Of a stretch of DNA of 64,000 nt, positions 28,327 through 37,027 are shown piece after piece. The position numbers were made by a program, and so were the translations under genes. The notes beneath the pieces were generated by a model. That model searched no databases. It saw only the letters and a list, made by a program, of their open reading frames with translations, and was not told the origin of the DNA. The first letter of the stretch is position 1; the number at the start of each line of letters is the position of its first letter. The DNA is from Nocardioides luteus (lineage in GTDB: Bacteria > Actinomycetota > Actinomycetes > Propionibacteriales > Nocardioidaceae), in NCBI RefSeq assembly GCF_015752315.1, contig NZ_JADOVJ010000001.1, positions 3,588,501-3,652,500 of the forward strand. Reading direction: 5' to 3'.

Positions 28327-29736
28327 TCAGCCCTGGATCCGTGGCCACGGCGACTGCTCCTCGAGCGCATAGCCGAGCTCGAGGAGCGTCCGCTCGTCCC
28401 CGTACGCCGCGGAGAGCTGCACCCCGATCGGAAGCCCCTCCTCGCTGAGCCCCATCGGCAGCGAGATCGCCGGAGCGCCGGTGATGTTCTGCAGCGGCGT
28501 GAACGCGACGTGGCGCCGCAGCCGGTCGACGAGCTCCTCGAACGGCACGTTCGGGGAGAGGTGGCCCAACGGCGGGGTGACTCCGGCGACGACCGGGCAG
28601 AGCACCACGTCGTGGTGGTCGAAGACGGCCGCGTAGGCCACCGCGGCCCGCCGCAGGCGGTGCAGCGCGGCCGGCGTACGGCGCCAGCCACCGGAGGTGA
28701 AGGCGCGTCGCAGACCGTCGGTGAGGCCGTCGAGCCGGGCGGTGTCGAGGGTCCGGTCGATGGTCAGGCGGCCCAGGTTGCCGGCGAGGAACGCGAGCAG
28801 ACCCCAGTATTCGAGGAAGTCGTCGCCGAAGCGTGCGTCGACGGGGATCGGGACCGGCTCGACGGTGTGGCCCTGCTCCTCGAGCAGGGTCGCGGTCCGT
28901 TCCACGGCCGCCTTCGTCGGGGTGTCCACGACGGCGTCGGTCACCGACTCCATGATCATCGCGACCCGCAACCGCCGTCGCGCGGGGCCCTCGACCAGCC
29001 CGAGCGGCGGCAGTGACGGGTTGCGCCAGTGCCGCTCGAGCGCGGCATGGAAGGTCGCGGTGTCCCGGACGGTGCGTGTCAGCACGCCCTCGCTGACCAT
29101 GTTGATCGGCAGGGTCCGGGCCATCTCGCCGTCGAGGTGCCGGCCGCGGCTGGGCTTGAGCCCGACCAGCCCGGCGGCCGCGGCAGGGATCCGGATGGAC
29201 CCGCCGCCGTCGTTCGCGTGCGCGATCGGCACGGCTCCGGCGGCGACCAGGGCCGCCGCGCCTCCGGAGGACGCCCCGACGGAGTGCTCGGTGTTCCACG
29301 GGTTGGGTGTCGGCGGCCCGCTGCGGAACTCCGTGGTCGCGTTGAGCCCGAACTCCGGCATCCGGCTCTTGCCCAGCACCGTCATGCCCGTGCTGAGGAA
29401 CTGCGCCGTGTAGCGCCCGTCGCGGGTGACCGGGCGCGCCCGGAACGCCTCCGAGCCGTGGTTGGTCGGCATCCCGAGCAGATCGGTGTTGTCCTTGAGC
29501 AGGGTCGGCACGCCGTGGAGCAGGCCGGTGCCGACATCCGCGCGACGGGGCGCGTCGTAGGCCTCGTACGCCATCGCGTGCAGCGGCGGCGCCACCTGCT
29601 GGAGCCGGGCGACCGCCGCAGCCTCGACCTCGGCCGCGGCCAGCTCCCCCGACCGGATGAGGCGGGCGAGCTCGACGGCGTCGTGGTCGCCGAGGGCGTC
29701 GTCGGTGAAGGCGTGTACGCGGGTCGGTGCGGTCAT
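28327..29736 (-). CDS. Amidase-signature family hydrolase
   Basis: This 469-aa enzyme of the amidase-signature family hydrolyses an amide bond using a Ser-cisSer-Lys triad. Lys81 lies in TLLKDNTDLLG, the Gly/Ser-rich motif is SVGASSGGAAALVA (cis-Ser about 156-157) and the nucleophile Ser180 is in ANDGGGSIRIPA. The substrate cannot be told from sequence. It is divergent from a TetR gene with a palindromic operator between them, so TetR probably controls it. Nearby amine-catabolism genes suggest an N-acylated amine or amide as substrate, which is inference. Confidence 0.88.
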   Translation of the reverse strand: MTAPTRVHAFTDDALGDHDAVELARLIRSGELAAAEVEAAAVARLQQVAPPLHAMAYEAYDAPRRADVGTGLLHGVPTLLKDNTDLLGMPTNHGSEAFRARPVTRDGRYTAQFLSTGMTVLGKSRMPEFGLNATTEFRSGPPTPNPWNTEHSVGASSGGAAALVAAGAVPIAHANDGGGSIRIPAAAAGLVGLKPSRGRHLDGEMARTLPINMVSEGVLTRTVRDTATFHAALERHWRNPSLPPLGLVEGPARRRLRVAMIMESVTDAVVDTPTKAAVERTATLLEEQGHTVEPVPIPVDARFGDDFLEYWGLLAFLAGNLGRLTIDRTLDTARLDGLTDGLRRAFTSGGWRRTPAALHRLRRAAVAYAAVFDHHDVVLCPVVAGVTPPLGHLSPNVPFEELVDRLRRHVAFTPLQNITGAPAISLPMGLSEEGLPIGVQLSAAYGDERTLLELGYALEEQSPWPRIQG

Positions 29737-29763
29737 GCCGACAGCGTGCTGGATCCGCCTCGA

Positions 29764-29789
29764 AAAGTTTAGAAGATCTTCCAGACTTT
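29764..29789. promoter_or_regulatory. TetR-type operator palindrome between amidase and tetR
   Basis: A 26-bp near-perfect palindrome is centred at 29776/29777. It has the core GAAGATCTTC and outer AAAGT/ACTTT arms, with two mismatched pairs. It fills most of the 65-bp gap between two divergent starts and would let the TetR protein repress both genes. Confidence 0.75.
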
Positions 29790-29801
29790 ATGCTGGTTCC
29801 C

Positions 29802-30446
29802 ATGAAGCGACGGCACGGCGACAGCGCCAGGCAGCGACGCGACGCCCTCGTCCGCGCCACGATCGAGGTGGCCGCGGAGAAGGGCATGGCAGGGGTCACC
29901 CACCGCGCGGTCACCGAGCGGGCCGGGCTGCCGCTGGCGACCGTCGGCTACTTCTTCGACTCCATCTCCGACCTGGCCGCCGAGGCGCTGCGCACCGGCG
30001 TGGCCGAGGACGTCGCCCGGCTGCGTACGCTCGCCGACGAGCTCGCCGCGACCTCGCCCGGCACCGATGCCATGGCCGAGGCTTTCGCGGCGGCGCTGAT
30101 GTCGCCGCCGACCGACGCGCTCGCGTTCCTGGAGGGACTCCTCCACGCCGCCCGCGACCCCGAGTTCCGCCCGGTCGTGGCCGAGGTGCTCACCGCCGGC
30201 CGCGACGTCGCCGCCCGCGCGGCGACCGTCGCCGGAGCGACCCGGACGGACCCGGCCTCCGTGCTCGCCCTGGTGCACGGCTATCTGCTGCACGCGCTCG
30301 CGGCCCCCGACCTGGTCGACCCCGACGCCCTCCTGCGCGGGCTGCGCGCCCTCGTGATCGGCACCCTGGTCGAGAGCGGCGAGATCGATGTCGCCCTGCG
30401 GCTCGCCGGCCGTGGGTCAGCCGACGACGCGTACCTCGCTCCCTAG
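29802..30446 (+). CDS. TetR-family transcriptional regulator
   Basis: This 214-aa repressor has an N-terminal TetR HTH (ATIEVAAEKGMAGVTHRAVTE to LPLATVGYFFDSISDLAAEAL, residues about 15-65) and a variable helical ligand domain. ATG 29802 is used; ATG 29790 lies directly after the operator and could be a leaderless start. It probably controls itself and the divergent amidase. Its last 30 nt overlap the end of the convergent peptidase-like gene. Confidence 0.85.
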   Translation: MKRRHGDSARQRRDALVRATIEVAAEKGMAGVTHRAVTERAGLPLATVGYFFDSISDLAAEALRTGVAEDVARLRTLADELAATSPGTDAMAEAFAAALMSPPTDALAFLEGLLHAARDPEFRPVVAEVLTAGRDVAARAATVAGATRTDPASVLALVHGYLLHALAAPDLVDPDALLRGLRALVIGTLVESGEIDVALRLAGRGSADDAYLAP

Positions 30447-31031
30447 GACCGCGCCGTCCTGCAGGGTCAGGTGGTCACCGGACCAGAAGCGGCCGGGGTC
30501 GTAGTAGTTGGTGGGGCGCTCGTCGTCGAGCAGTCCCATCTCCTGGTAGGTGGCCGCGACGACCTCGGCGCAGTAGACCTGCTCGATCCCGGCCTTCGAG
30601 CGGACCCTCCCCCGGACCCAGCGCCCGGCCAGGTTCACCGTCGAGGGGAACGGGGTGCCGTCGAGGCGGGCGATCGTGCGGAGCAGGGCATCCTCGCGTG
30701 TGCGGTCGATGTCGGCGGTGAGCTGGCGCAGCCAGACCTGCTGCTCGTAGCGGCCGGCCCACTGCTCGACCGCGGCGCGCAGGTCATGGAGTTGTACACC
30801 GCGGTGATGGGTGCCGGTGTAGAGGTCGAGCAGCCCCTTGCCGAGCTCGGCGTGCCACATCAGCGGCGGCAGGTCGTCGAGCACGACCGCCATCCCGACG
30901 TGGTTGACCGGGGCGTTGCTGAGCATCCGGATGGCCCGGTCGGCGACCGACCGGCCGCGGAAGAGCCACAGATCGCCGGTCCGGGTCTGGTCCACGGCGT
31001 CTTCGAGGGAGATAGTGGTGTCGTCAGACAT
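30417..31031 (-). CDS. YiiX-like permuted papain-fold (NlpC/P60-related) protein
   Basis: This 204-aa protein of the permuted NlpC/P60/LRAT-like group has its candidate catalytic His44 (APVNHVGMAVV) well before Cys154 (QVYCAEVVAATYQEMG). That is the order expected for circularly permuted papain-fold enzymes such as YiiX. It has no signal peptide, and a GDLWLFRGRSVADRAIR start resembles family members. Such proteins may be amidases, acyltransferases or peptidases; the substrate is unknown. The start is uncertain because the divergent small gene begins only 19 nt away. The 3' end overlaps tetR by 30 nt. Confidence 0.65.
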   Translation of the reverse strand: MSDDTTISLEDAVDQTRTGDLWLFRGRSVADRAIRMLSNAPVNHVGMAVVLDDLPPLMWHAELGKGLLDLYTGTHHRGVQLHDLRAAVEQWAGRYEQQVWLRQLTADIDRTREDALLRTIARLDGTPFPSTVNLAGRWVRGRVRSKAGIEQVYCAEVVAATYQEMGLLDDERPTNYYDPGRFWSGDHLTLQDGAVLGSEVRVVG

Positions 31032-31050
31032 CTCGAGCAGGGGGTCCTCA

Positions 31051-31224
31051 ATGGGTTTGGGCAGTGCACGCGTGTGGAAGATCGTCGGTCTCGCCGGTCT
31101 GGCCGGGGTCACCGCGACAGGCGTCATCATCGCGCGCAACCACCGCCAGCGTACGCAGCGCACGCCGGAGGAGATCCACGCCAAGCTCCGCGAGCGGATC
31201 GCGGCGGCGCAGGACGCGGCCTGA
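31051..31224 (+). CDS. Small single-pass membrane protein
   Basis: A 57-aa frame from ATG 31051 follows AGGGGG by about 8 nt. It encodes one transmembrane helix ([21 protein letters not shown]) followed by a basic, helical tail (RNHRQRTQRTPEEIHAKLRER). The codon pattern fits the neighbours. The 19-nt gap to the divergent gene means that the two 5' regions overlap. It ends 6 nt before the convergent oxidase gene stop. No family is recognised. Confidence 0.55.
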   Translation: MGLGSARVWKIVGLAGLAGVTATGVIIARNHRQRTQRTPEEIHAKLRERIAAAQDAA

Positions 31225-31230
31225 GCCGGT

Positions 31231-32628
31231 TCAGGAGTCGAAGCCGAGCCCGAGCCGGTCCATCGTCCGCAGGAACAGGTCGCGACGGCCGCCCTCGGCG
31301 TCAGCCTTGCCGAGCGAGCGGACCATCATCGAGATACCGGCGTACCGGGCGGGCTCGGGCGGGAACGGCAGCGGCTTGGAGCGCACCATCTCCAGCGACG
31401 TACGTTCCGTCTGCTCGCCGCTGAGCAGGTCGAGCATCACCTGGGCGCCGAAGCGGGTGGCCCCGACGCCGAGACCGGTGTAGCCGAGCGCGTAGGCGAC
31501 GCGGCCGGCGTACGCCTTCCCGAAGAACGCCGAGAAACGGGTGCAGGTGTCGATGACACCGGCCCAGCGGTGGGTGAAGCGCAGCCCCTCGAGCTGCGGG
31601 AACGTCTCGAAGAAGTGACTCGCGAGCTTGTCGTGGGTCGCGCCCGTCTCCAGCTCCGGCGAGATCTTCGAGCCGAAGTGATAGACCGCGTCGTAGCCGC
31701 CCCACAGGATCCGGTTGTCCCGGGTCAGGCGGTAGTAGTGGAAGTGGTTGGCGGAGTCGCTGACCCCCTGCCGGTTGGCCCAGCCGATGGCGTCCATCTG
31801 CGCCGACGAGAGCGGCTCGGTCATGAGTACGTAGTCGTAGACCGGCACCGTCATCATCTTCAGTCGCCGCAGCAGCGGCGGGAAGGCGTTGGTGGCCAGG
31901 GCCACCCGCCCGGCCCGCACCGACCCGGTGAGAGTCGACACCCGCATCCCGGCCCCGTCGCGACCGAGCCCGGTGACCGCGGAGCCCTCGTGGATCACCA
32001 CACCGGCGTCCAGGCAGGCCTGCCGCAGTCCCCAGGCCAGCCGCGCGGGCTCGACGGTGGCCGTGTCGCCGAGCACCTCCAGCCCGCCGAGGTAGGTCGG
32101 CGAGTCGAGCTCGGCCCGCGTCCCCGCCTGGTCCAGCAGCCGGTGCTTGATGCCGTGCTCCGTCAATGCGGCCGACCACTCGGCCAGGTCGTCGACCTCG
32201 TGCGGCCTGGTCGCGACGTTCAACGCCCCGGTGAGCCGCCAGTCGCAGTCGATGCCGTGCTCCTGGATGGTGGCCGCCATCTCGTCGAGGTTCTGCTGGC
32301 CGAGCCGGTCCAGGGTCGCGAGCTCGTCCGGCCAGCGCTCCAGGCCGTTCCAGAAGCCGTGGGTCAAGGACGCCTCCGCGAAGCCGCCGTTGCGTCCCGA
32401 TGCCTGGTCGCCGCAGCGGCCGGCCTCGAGCGCGATCACCGACCACGATGGAAACCGCTCCCGGGCCAGCAGCGCCGTCCACAGCCCCGAGTAACCGCCT
32501 CCGACGACCACCAGGTCGGCCGACTCCACCCCGAGCAGCGGCGGCAGCGGGGCGGGTCTCGCGGGGTCGTCGAGCCAGTAGACGGCGGGCTTCGCATCGG
32601 TCAGCGACACATGGTTCACGAGGCTCAC
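31231..32628 (-). CDS. FAD-dependent amine oxidase (PuuB/DAO-like), copy 1
   Basis: This 465-aa flavoprotein of the D-amino acid oxidase superfamily binds FAD through LVVVGGGYSGLWTALLA, followed by ALEAGRCGDQASGRNGGF, which is typical of gamma-glutamylputrescine oxidase-like enzymes. A conserved YHFGSKISPE segment and RFTHRWAGVIDTCTRFSAFFG near the C-terminus match copy 2. It is expected to oxidise an amine to an aldehyde with H2O2 release. GTG 32628 has no clear ribosome-binding site; GTG 32616 is an alternative. It is divergent from the AsnC regulator, which probably controls it. Confidence 0.85.
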   Translation of the reverse strand: MSLVNHVSLTDAKPAVYWLDDPARPAPLPPLLGVESADLVVVGGGYSGLWTALLARERFPSWSVIALEAGRCGDQASGRNGGFAEASLTHGFWNGLERWPDELATLDRLGQQNLDEMAATIQEHGIDCDWRLTGALNVATRPHEVDDLAEWSAALTEHGIKHRLLDQAGTRAELDSPTYLGGLEVLGDTATVEPARLAWGLRQACLDAGVVIHEGSAVTGLGRDGAGMRVSTLTGSVRAGRVALATNAFPPLLRRLKMMTVPVYDYVLMTEPLSSAQMDAIGWANRQGVSDSANHFHYYRLTRDNRILWGGYDAVYHFGSKISPELETGATHDKLASHFFETFPQLEGLRFTHRWAGVIDTCTRFSAFFGKAYAGRVAYALGYTGLGVGATRFGAQVMLDLLSGEQTERTSLEMVRSKPLPFPPEPARYAGISMMVRSLGKADAEGGRRDLFLRTMDRLGLGFDS

Positions 32629-32743
32629 TATGACAACTCACGAGGGCTTCAGCCACACAGAATGTACGGAATCATGGAAATTGTTCGTTACACACGACGG
32701 ATTTCGTTGCATCCGGCGACGACAAACGGGTTGACTGGGCGCC
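32629..32743. promoter_or_regulatory. Relatively AT-rich divergent promoter between oxidase 1 and asnC
   Basis: This 115-bp gap is noticeably richer in A and T than the coding sequence. It contains an imperfect inverted repeat, TGTACGGAAT (32663-32672) against ATTGTTCGTTACA (32680-32692), and repeated TTCGTT steps. Lrp/AsnC proteins bind such degenerate AT-rich sites, so the regulator probably acts here on both sides. Confidence 0.45.
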
Positions 32744-33217
32744 ATGACCACTCGCAAGCGCAACGGGGGCGCTCACCTCGACGAGGTCAACAAGCTGATC
32801 ATCGAGCAGCTCCAGCAGGACGGCCGGCGCAGCTACGCCGCCATCGGCAAGGAGGTCGGCCTCAGCGAGGCCGCGGTGCGCCAGCGCGTGCAGCGCCTCG
32901 TCGACAGCGGCGTCATGCAGGTCGTCGCGGTCACCGACCCGCTCGAGCTCGGCTTCGCGCGGCAGGCCATGATCGGCGTACGCACCTCCGGACCGATCGA
33001 GGGCATCGCCGACGAGCTCGGCAAGCTCGACGAGGTCGACTACATCGTCATCACCGCCGGCTCCTACGACCTCCTCGTCGAGGTCGTGGCCGAGAGCGAC
33101 GAGGCCCTCCTCAACCTCGTCTCCAGCAAGATCCGCGCCATCGAGGGCGTGGTGAGCACGGAGACGTTCATGTACCTCCACCTGCACAAGCAGACCTACG
33201 CCTGGGGCGTGAGGTGA
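32744..33217 (+). CDS. AsnC/Lrp-family transcriptional regulator
   Basis: This 157-aa regulator has an N-terminal HTH (DEVNKLIIEQLQQDGRRSY to GLSEAAVRQRVQRLVDSG). Its C-terminal RAM ligand domain includes ITAGSYDLLVEVVAESDEAL and VVSTETFMYLHLHKQ. Lrp-type proteins form octamers and respond to amino acids or amines. It overlaps the downstream oxidase by GTGA and is divergent from oxidase 1. It probably senses the amine or amino acid that both oxidases consume. Confidence 0.9.
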   Translation: MTTRKRNGGAHLDEVNKLIIEQLQQDGRRSYAAIGKEVGLSEAAVRQRVQRLVDSGVMQVVAVTDPLELGFARQAMIGVRTSGPIEGIADELGKLDEVDYIVITAGSYDLLVEVVAESDEALLNLVSSKIRAIEGVVSTETFMYLHLHKQTYAWGVR

Positions 33218-34593
33218 ACAACTACTCCGGCATCAGCCTGTGGCACGAGACCGCGGGCGACTCCTGGGAGCCGCGTCCCGCGCTGATGGGCGACCTCGAG
33301 GTCGACGTCGCGATCGTGGGCGCGGGCTACACGGGCCTGTGGACGGCCTACTACCTGGCCGAGGCCAGGCCCGACCTGAAGATCGCGATCCTCGAGGCCG
33401 AGGTGGCCGGTTTCGGGGCATCCGGCCGCAACGGCGGCTGGTGCTCGGCCCTCTTCCCCGCCTCGCTCGACAAGGTGGCGGCGGGCTCGAGCCGGGAGGC
33501 CGCGCTCGCCCAGGACCGGGCGATGCGGGAGACCGTCGACGAGGTGATCCGGGTCGCCGCGGCCGAAGGCATCGAGGCCGACATCGCCAAGGGCGGCACG
33601 GTCGTCGTGGCCCGTACGCCCGCCCAGCTCGAGCGCGCCCGGCACGAGGTCGAGCACGCCCGGTCCTGGGGACTGGGCGAGGCGGAGCTCTCCCTGCTCG
33701 ACCAGGCCGATGCCGAGAAGCGGCTCGCCGCGACCGGCACCCTCGGCGCCACCTACACCCCCGACTGCGCCGCGATCCACCCGGCCAAGCTCGTCCGCGG
33801 CCTGGCCCGCGCCGTCGAGGCCCGCGGGGTCACGATCTACGAGCAGACCCGGGTCACCTCGATCGAGCCGCACGTCGTGCGGACCGAACGTGACGTGGTC
33901 TCGGCCGACGTTGTCGTACGCGCCACCGAGGGCTACACCCCGACGCTGGCCGGTCTCGAGCGCGAGGTCATCCCGGTGCGCTCCCTCATCATCGCCACCG
34001 AGCCGCTCACCGACCTGGTCTGGGCGAGCATCGGGCTGGAGGAGCGCGAGACGTTCTCCGACGGCCGCCACCTGCTGATCTACGGGCAGCGCACCGCAGA
34101 CGACCGGCTCGTCTTCGGCGGGCGCGGCGCTCCGTACTCCTTCGGGTCGAAGATCACCCACGCGGACTCCGCCGACCTGCGCACCCACCGTCGCCTGCAG
34201 GAGACCCTGGTCGAGCTGTTCCCGGCCGTACGCGGCCACAAGATCACCCACCGATGGGGCGGCGTCCTCGGCATCCCGCGCGACTGGCACGCCTCGGTCG
34301 GCTATGACCCGGCCAGCGGGATCGCCCACGCCGGCGGCTACGTCGGTGACGGCGTCGCGACCACCAACCTCGCCGGCCGTACGCTGCGGGACCTGATCGT
34401 CGGCACCGACTCCGACCTCACCGCCCTCCCCTGGGTCGGCCACGTCTCCCCGCGCTGGGAGCCGGAGCCGCTGAGGTGGCTCGGCGTCAACGCCGGGCTG
34501 CGTGCCATGACCGTGGCCGACGTGGCGGAGACCGCCACCGGCAAGGGCTCACTGGTCGCCCGGGCCGTCGCCCCGCTCGTCGGCGGCCACTGA
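33214..34593 (+). CDS. FAD-dependent amine oxidase (PuuB/DAO-like), copy 2
   Basis: This 459-aa flavoprotein is paralogous to copy 1 and lies on the other side of asnC. It binds FAD through VAIVGAGYTGLWTAYYLAEA and ILEAEVAGFGASGRNGGWCS. Shared segments include PYSFGSKITHAD and KITHRWGGVLGIPRDW, and the FAD-closing motif is HAGGYVGDGVATTNLAGR. It is expected to oxidise an amine or glutamylated amine to an aldehyde. The GTG start overlaps the asnC stop, so both are expressed together. Confidence 0.85.
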   Translation: MNNYSGISLWHETAGDSWEPRPALMGDLEVDVAIVGAGYTGLWTAYYLAEARPDLKIAILEAEVAGFGASGRNGGWCSALFPASLDKVAAGSSREAALAQDRAMRETVDEVIRVAAAEGIEADIAKGGTVVVARTPAQLERARHEVEHARSWGLGEAELSLLDQADAEKRLAATGTLGATYTPDCAAIHPAKLVRGLARAVEARGVTIYEQTRVTSIEPHVVRTERDVVSADVVVRATEGYTPTLAGLEREVIPVRSLIIATEPLTDLVWASIGLEERETFSDGRHLLIYGQRTADDRLVFGGRGAPYSFGSKITHADSADLRTHRRLQETLVELFPAVRGHKITHRWGGVLGIPRDWHASVGYDPASGIAHAGGYVGDGVATTNLAGRTLRDLIVGTDSDLTALPWVGHVSPRWEPEPLRWLGVNAGLRAMTVADVAETATGKGSLVARAVAPLVGGH

Positions 34594-34669
34594 CGTCCCG
34601 CGCCCTTCGCCGTTCCCCCGTGCTCAGGCATTACGCTGCGGCTGTCGCACGAGGATCTCGGGGGAAGTC

Positions 34670-35977
34670 ATGGCTGTCTCGTCCGGCGCCAAGAAGGCGC
34701 TCGTCTCTGTCGGCGTGCTGGTCTGCGTCGGCGCACTGCTCGTCGGGATCGGACACTGGCGCGCCCACGACCTGGTCTCCGGCGACGTGGTCTGGCACGT
34801 GGCAGCCGAGGACAGCGGCGATGAAGCGGTCGTCGTACGCGATCGGATCTACACCTACGACAACGACCTGTTGACGATTCGTGACCTCGAGTCCGGGAAG
34901 GAGGTCGCCGAGGAGTATCAGGACGGCGCGTGGGCGTACGTCGGCGACGGCGGCCACGTCGCGGTCGTCGGCAACGAGAGCATCGCGATGTACGACCGGG
35001 ACGGCGAAGACCTCTGGCACCTGACCATGGACGATCTGTACCTGCCCATCGCCATCAGCCGCGACGGCACGCTCGACGCAATCGCCTGCTCGGAGGAGAG
35101 CCGGTGCGTCGCCGCTCAGTTCGACGTCTCCGGTCGAGTGACATCACGCGACTCCCGCGGATCGACCGATCTCTGGACGCCCGCGCTCATCGGCGTCGAC
35201 ACCTTCGAGGACCACCCGTCCGTCCGGCGAGTCCCGACGATCGCGACCGGCATCGACCCGAAGAAGCGTGCGGCCTTCCAGGTGCGCGACGGCGAGCCGT
35301 TCGGTCCCGCTGTCGAAGTCACGGACGACGTCGCCGCCCAGGTCGGCGACCTGCTCGTCGGGATGTCCCGCAAGGACGGGACCTGTCACTTCACCGCCAC
35401 CCGAGCGGGCAAACGGGCATGGACCACGTCGACTCCGTGCCCCGATCTCGGATACCCGAAGGTGGAAGTCTTCACCGACCGGATCTACGTCACCAACCCG
35501 TCGGGTGACGCCTACGACGTCGTCACCGCGGACCTCGAAGGCCGGCGAGCCACGAGCTTCCGGATCAAGACCGGGCCGACCTCGGAGGAGGACAGGACCC
35601 AGCTCTCGCCCACCCCGGATGCCATCGTGCTCACCCTGACCGACCAGATCGCCGCGTACTCCCCCACGACCGGGAAGAGACTGTGGAGCCAGAAGCTGTC
35701 GCGGACCTCTCATGACGCGCTGGACGAGGCGAAGAAGATCTACCCGGGCGTCGAGGTGAGTGGACCGGTCATCGACCGATACGGGAACGGCCCCCAGGCG
35801 TTGGCCACGCTCGCCATCGGGCGCGACGTCCCGGCCTACACGCACACCTATCTCGATGCCACCTCCGGGGAGGAGTCGGCCGAGCTCGCGGCGCCGTACG
35901 GAGTCTCCTCCCTCGGACTGGAGGACGGACGTGTCCTGGTCCTCGGGGACGACGACATCTGGCTGGTCGCCGGGTAG
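34670..35977 (+). CDS. Membrane-anchored PQQ-like beta-propeller protein
   Basis: This 435-aa protein has an N-terminal signal anchor (KALVSVGVLVCVGALLVGIG) followed by an extracytoplasmic domain. Blade-like repeats include DRIYTYDNDLLTIRDLESGK, IAMYDRDGEDLWHLTMD, IAAYSPTTGKRLWSQKL and a C-terminal VLVLGDDDIWLVAG, as in PQQ-binding-like propellers. Two Cys pairs (CSEESRC, CHFTATRA to PCPDLG) may form disulfides. There is no catalytic motif and the ligand is unknown. ATG 34670 follows a GGGG-containing site. It is followed by a strong terminator, so it is probably transcribed alone. Confidence 0.7.
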   Translation: MAVSSGAKKALVSVGVLVCVGALLVGIGHWRAHDLVSGDVVWHVAAEDSGDEAVVVRDRIYTYDNDLLTIRDLESGKEVAEEYQDGAWAYVGDGGHVAVVGNESIAMYDRDGEDLWHLTMDDLYLPIAISRDGTLDAIACSEESRCVAAQFDVSGRVTSRDSRGSTDLWTPALIGVDTFEDHPSVRRVPTIATGIDPKKRAAFQVRDGEPFGPAVEVTDDVAAQVGDLLVGMSRKDGTCHFTATRAGKRAWTTSTPCPDLGYPKVEVFTDRIYVTNPSGDAYDVVTADLEGRRATSFRIKTGPTSEEDRTQLSPTPDAIVLTLTDQIAAYSPTTGKRLWSQKLSRTSHDALDEAKKIYPGVEVSGPVIDRYGNGPQALATLAIGRDVPAYTHTYLDATSGEESAELAAPYGVSSLGLEDGRVLVLGDDDIWLVAG

Positions 35978-35999
35978 GGACCGGATAAACCTGTTGCGT

Positions 36000-36042
36000 A
36001 CGCCGGTCGCGGTCCTCCACCATGGACCGCGACCGGCGTTCT
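36000..36042 (+). terminator. Strong hairpin terminator after the propeller gene
   Basis: The 16-bp perfect arms are ACGCCGGTCGCGGTCC (36000-36015) and its inverse (36024-36039), with an 8-nt loop, followed by TTCTCG. Confidence 0.85.
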
Positions 36043-36139
36043 CGTCCACGAGGCGCACTGATCGAGAGGAGCAGACCGATGACTGTCGTTGTCCTGTGCC
36101 TGCCCACAGACCACATCTCTCGTATCAGGAGCACCCGAA

Positions 36140-37027
36140 GTGACTCAGGAGAACATCTCCGCTGATCCCGCCGTATCCGACTCTCTGGCAGGGATCGACC
36201 CCAATTTCGTCTTCGACTTCCAGGCCTACGACGACCTCGAGGACGGACAGCGCTGGTCCACCTGGCTCTCCGTGGAGCCGCTCTCCCGTGGACCGGAGCC
36301 GCGCCCGGACTGGGTGGTGACCTCTCAGGGCGCCATCGACACCGAGCTCGGCATTCTCAAGACCGGCAAGGAGGCCGACGCCTTCCTGATCGTGCGGGCG
36401 GACCCGCTCTATCCGGAGCAGGAGGCGCTGATGGTCGCCAAGCGCTACCGCGACACCGACCACCGCACCTTCCACCGGGCCGCGAGCTACACCGAGGGCC
36501 GTTCGGTCAAGCGCTCCCGCGACGAGCGCGCGCTGAAGAAGAACTCGACCTTCGGCCGCGAGGTCGCCAAGGCCGAGTGGGCCAACGCCGAGTGGAACGC
36601 GCTCGTACGCTGCTGGAACCTCGGCCTCCCGGTCCCCTATCCGGTGCAGATCGACGGGACCGAGATCCTGATGGAGTGGATCGCGGTCGACGACGGCAAC
36701 GGGGAGCTGGAGACGGCGCCGCGTCTCGCCCAGACCCGCCCGGAGCGCCACGTCCTGGAGATGTGGTGGGACGGGCTCGTCGACGCGCTGGCCACGATGG
36801 TGCAGGCGGGACTGGTCCACGGTGACCTCTCGCCCTACAACATCCTGGCCCAGCAGGACCGGCTGGTGATCATCGATCTTCCCCAGATCATCGACCTGGT
36901 CGGCAACCCGCTCGGTTTCGACTTCCTGCTGCGCGACATCACCAACGTCGCGAAGTGGTTCCAGGCCCGAGGCCTGGAGGTCGACGAGCAGGAGGTCTAC
37001 GCCGACCTGATGGCGCACGCCTTCTAA
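36140..37027 (+). CDS. RIO1-like atypical serine kinase
   Basis: This 295-aa protein of the bacterial RIO1-like kinase family has a glycine loop variant at ILKTGKEADAF (about 73-82), the ATP-binding Lys101 in VAKRYRD, the catalytic loop VHGDLSPYNIL (Asp229) and the metal-binding Asp246 in IIDLPQII. All catalytic residues are kept. The substrate is unknown; bacterial RIO kinases are often near translation genes. GTG 36140 is preferred over upstream in-frame starts because CAGGAG lies 9 nt before it. The 3' end overlaps the convergent tetR gene by 4 nt. Confidence 0.85.
   Translation: MTQENISADPAVSDSLAGIDPNFVFDFQAYDDLEDGQRWSTWLSVEPLSRGPEPRPDWVVTSQGAIDTELGILKTGKEADAFLIVRADPLYPEQEALMVAKRYRDTDHRTFHRAASYTEGRSVKRSRDERALKKNSTFGREVAKAEWANAEWNALVRCWNLGLPVPYPVQIDGTEILMEWIAVDDGNGELETAPRLAQTRPERHVLEMWWDGLVDALATMVQAGLVHGDLSPYNILAQQDRLVIIDLPQIIDLVGNPLGFDFLLRDITNVAKWFQARGLEVDEQEVYADLMAHAF

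Noticed and set aside
26814..28691. Extension of the aldehyde dehydrogenase frame to 1106 residues
   Set aside because: The extension is opposite the aminotransferase and its translation shows no conserved motif; the family start lies at 26813.
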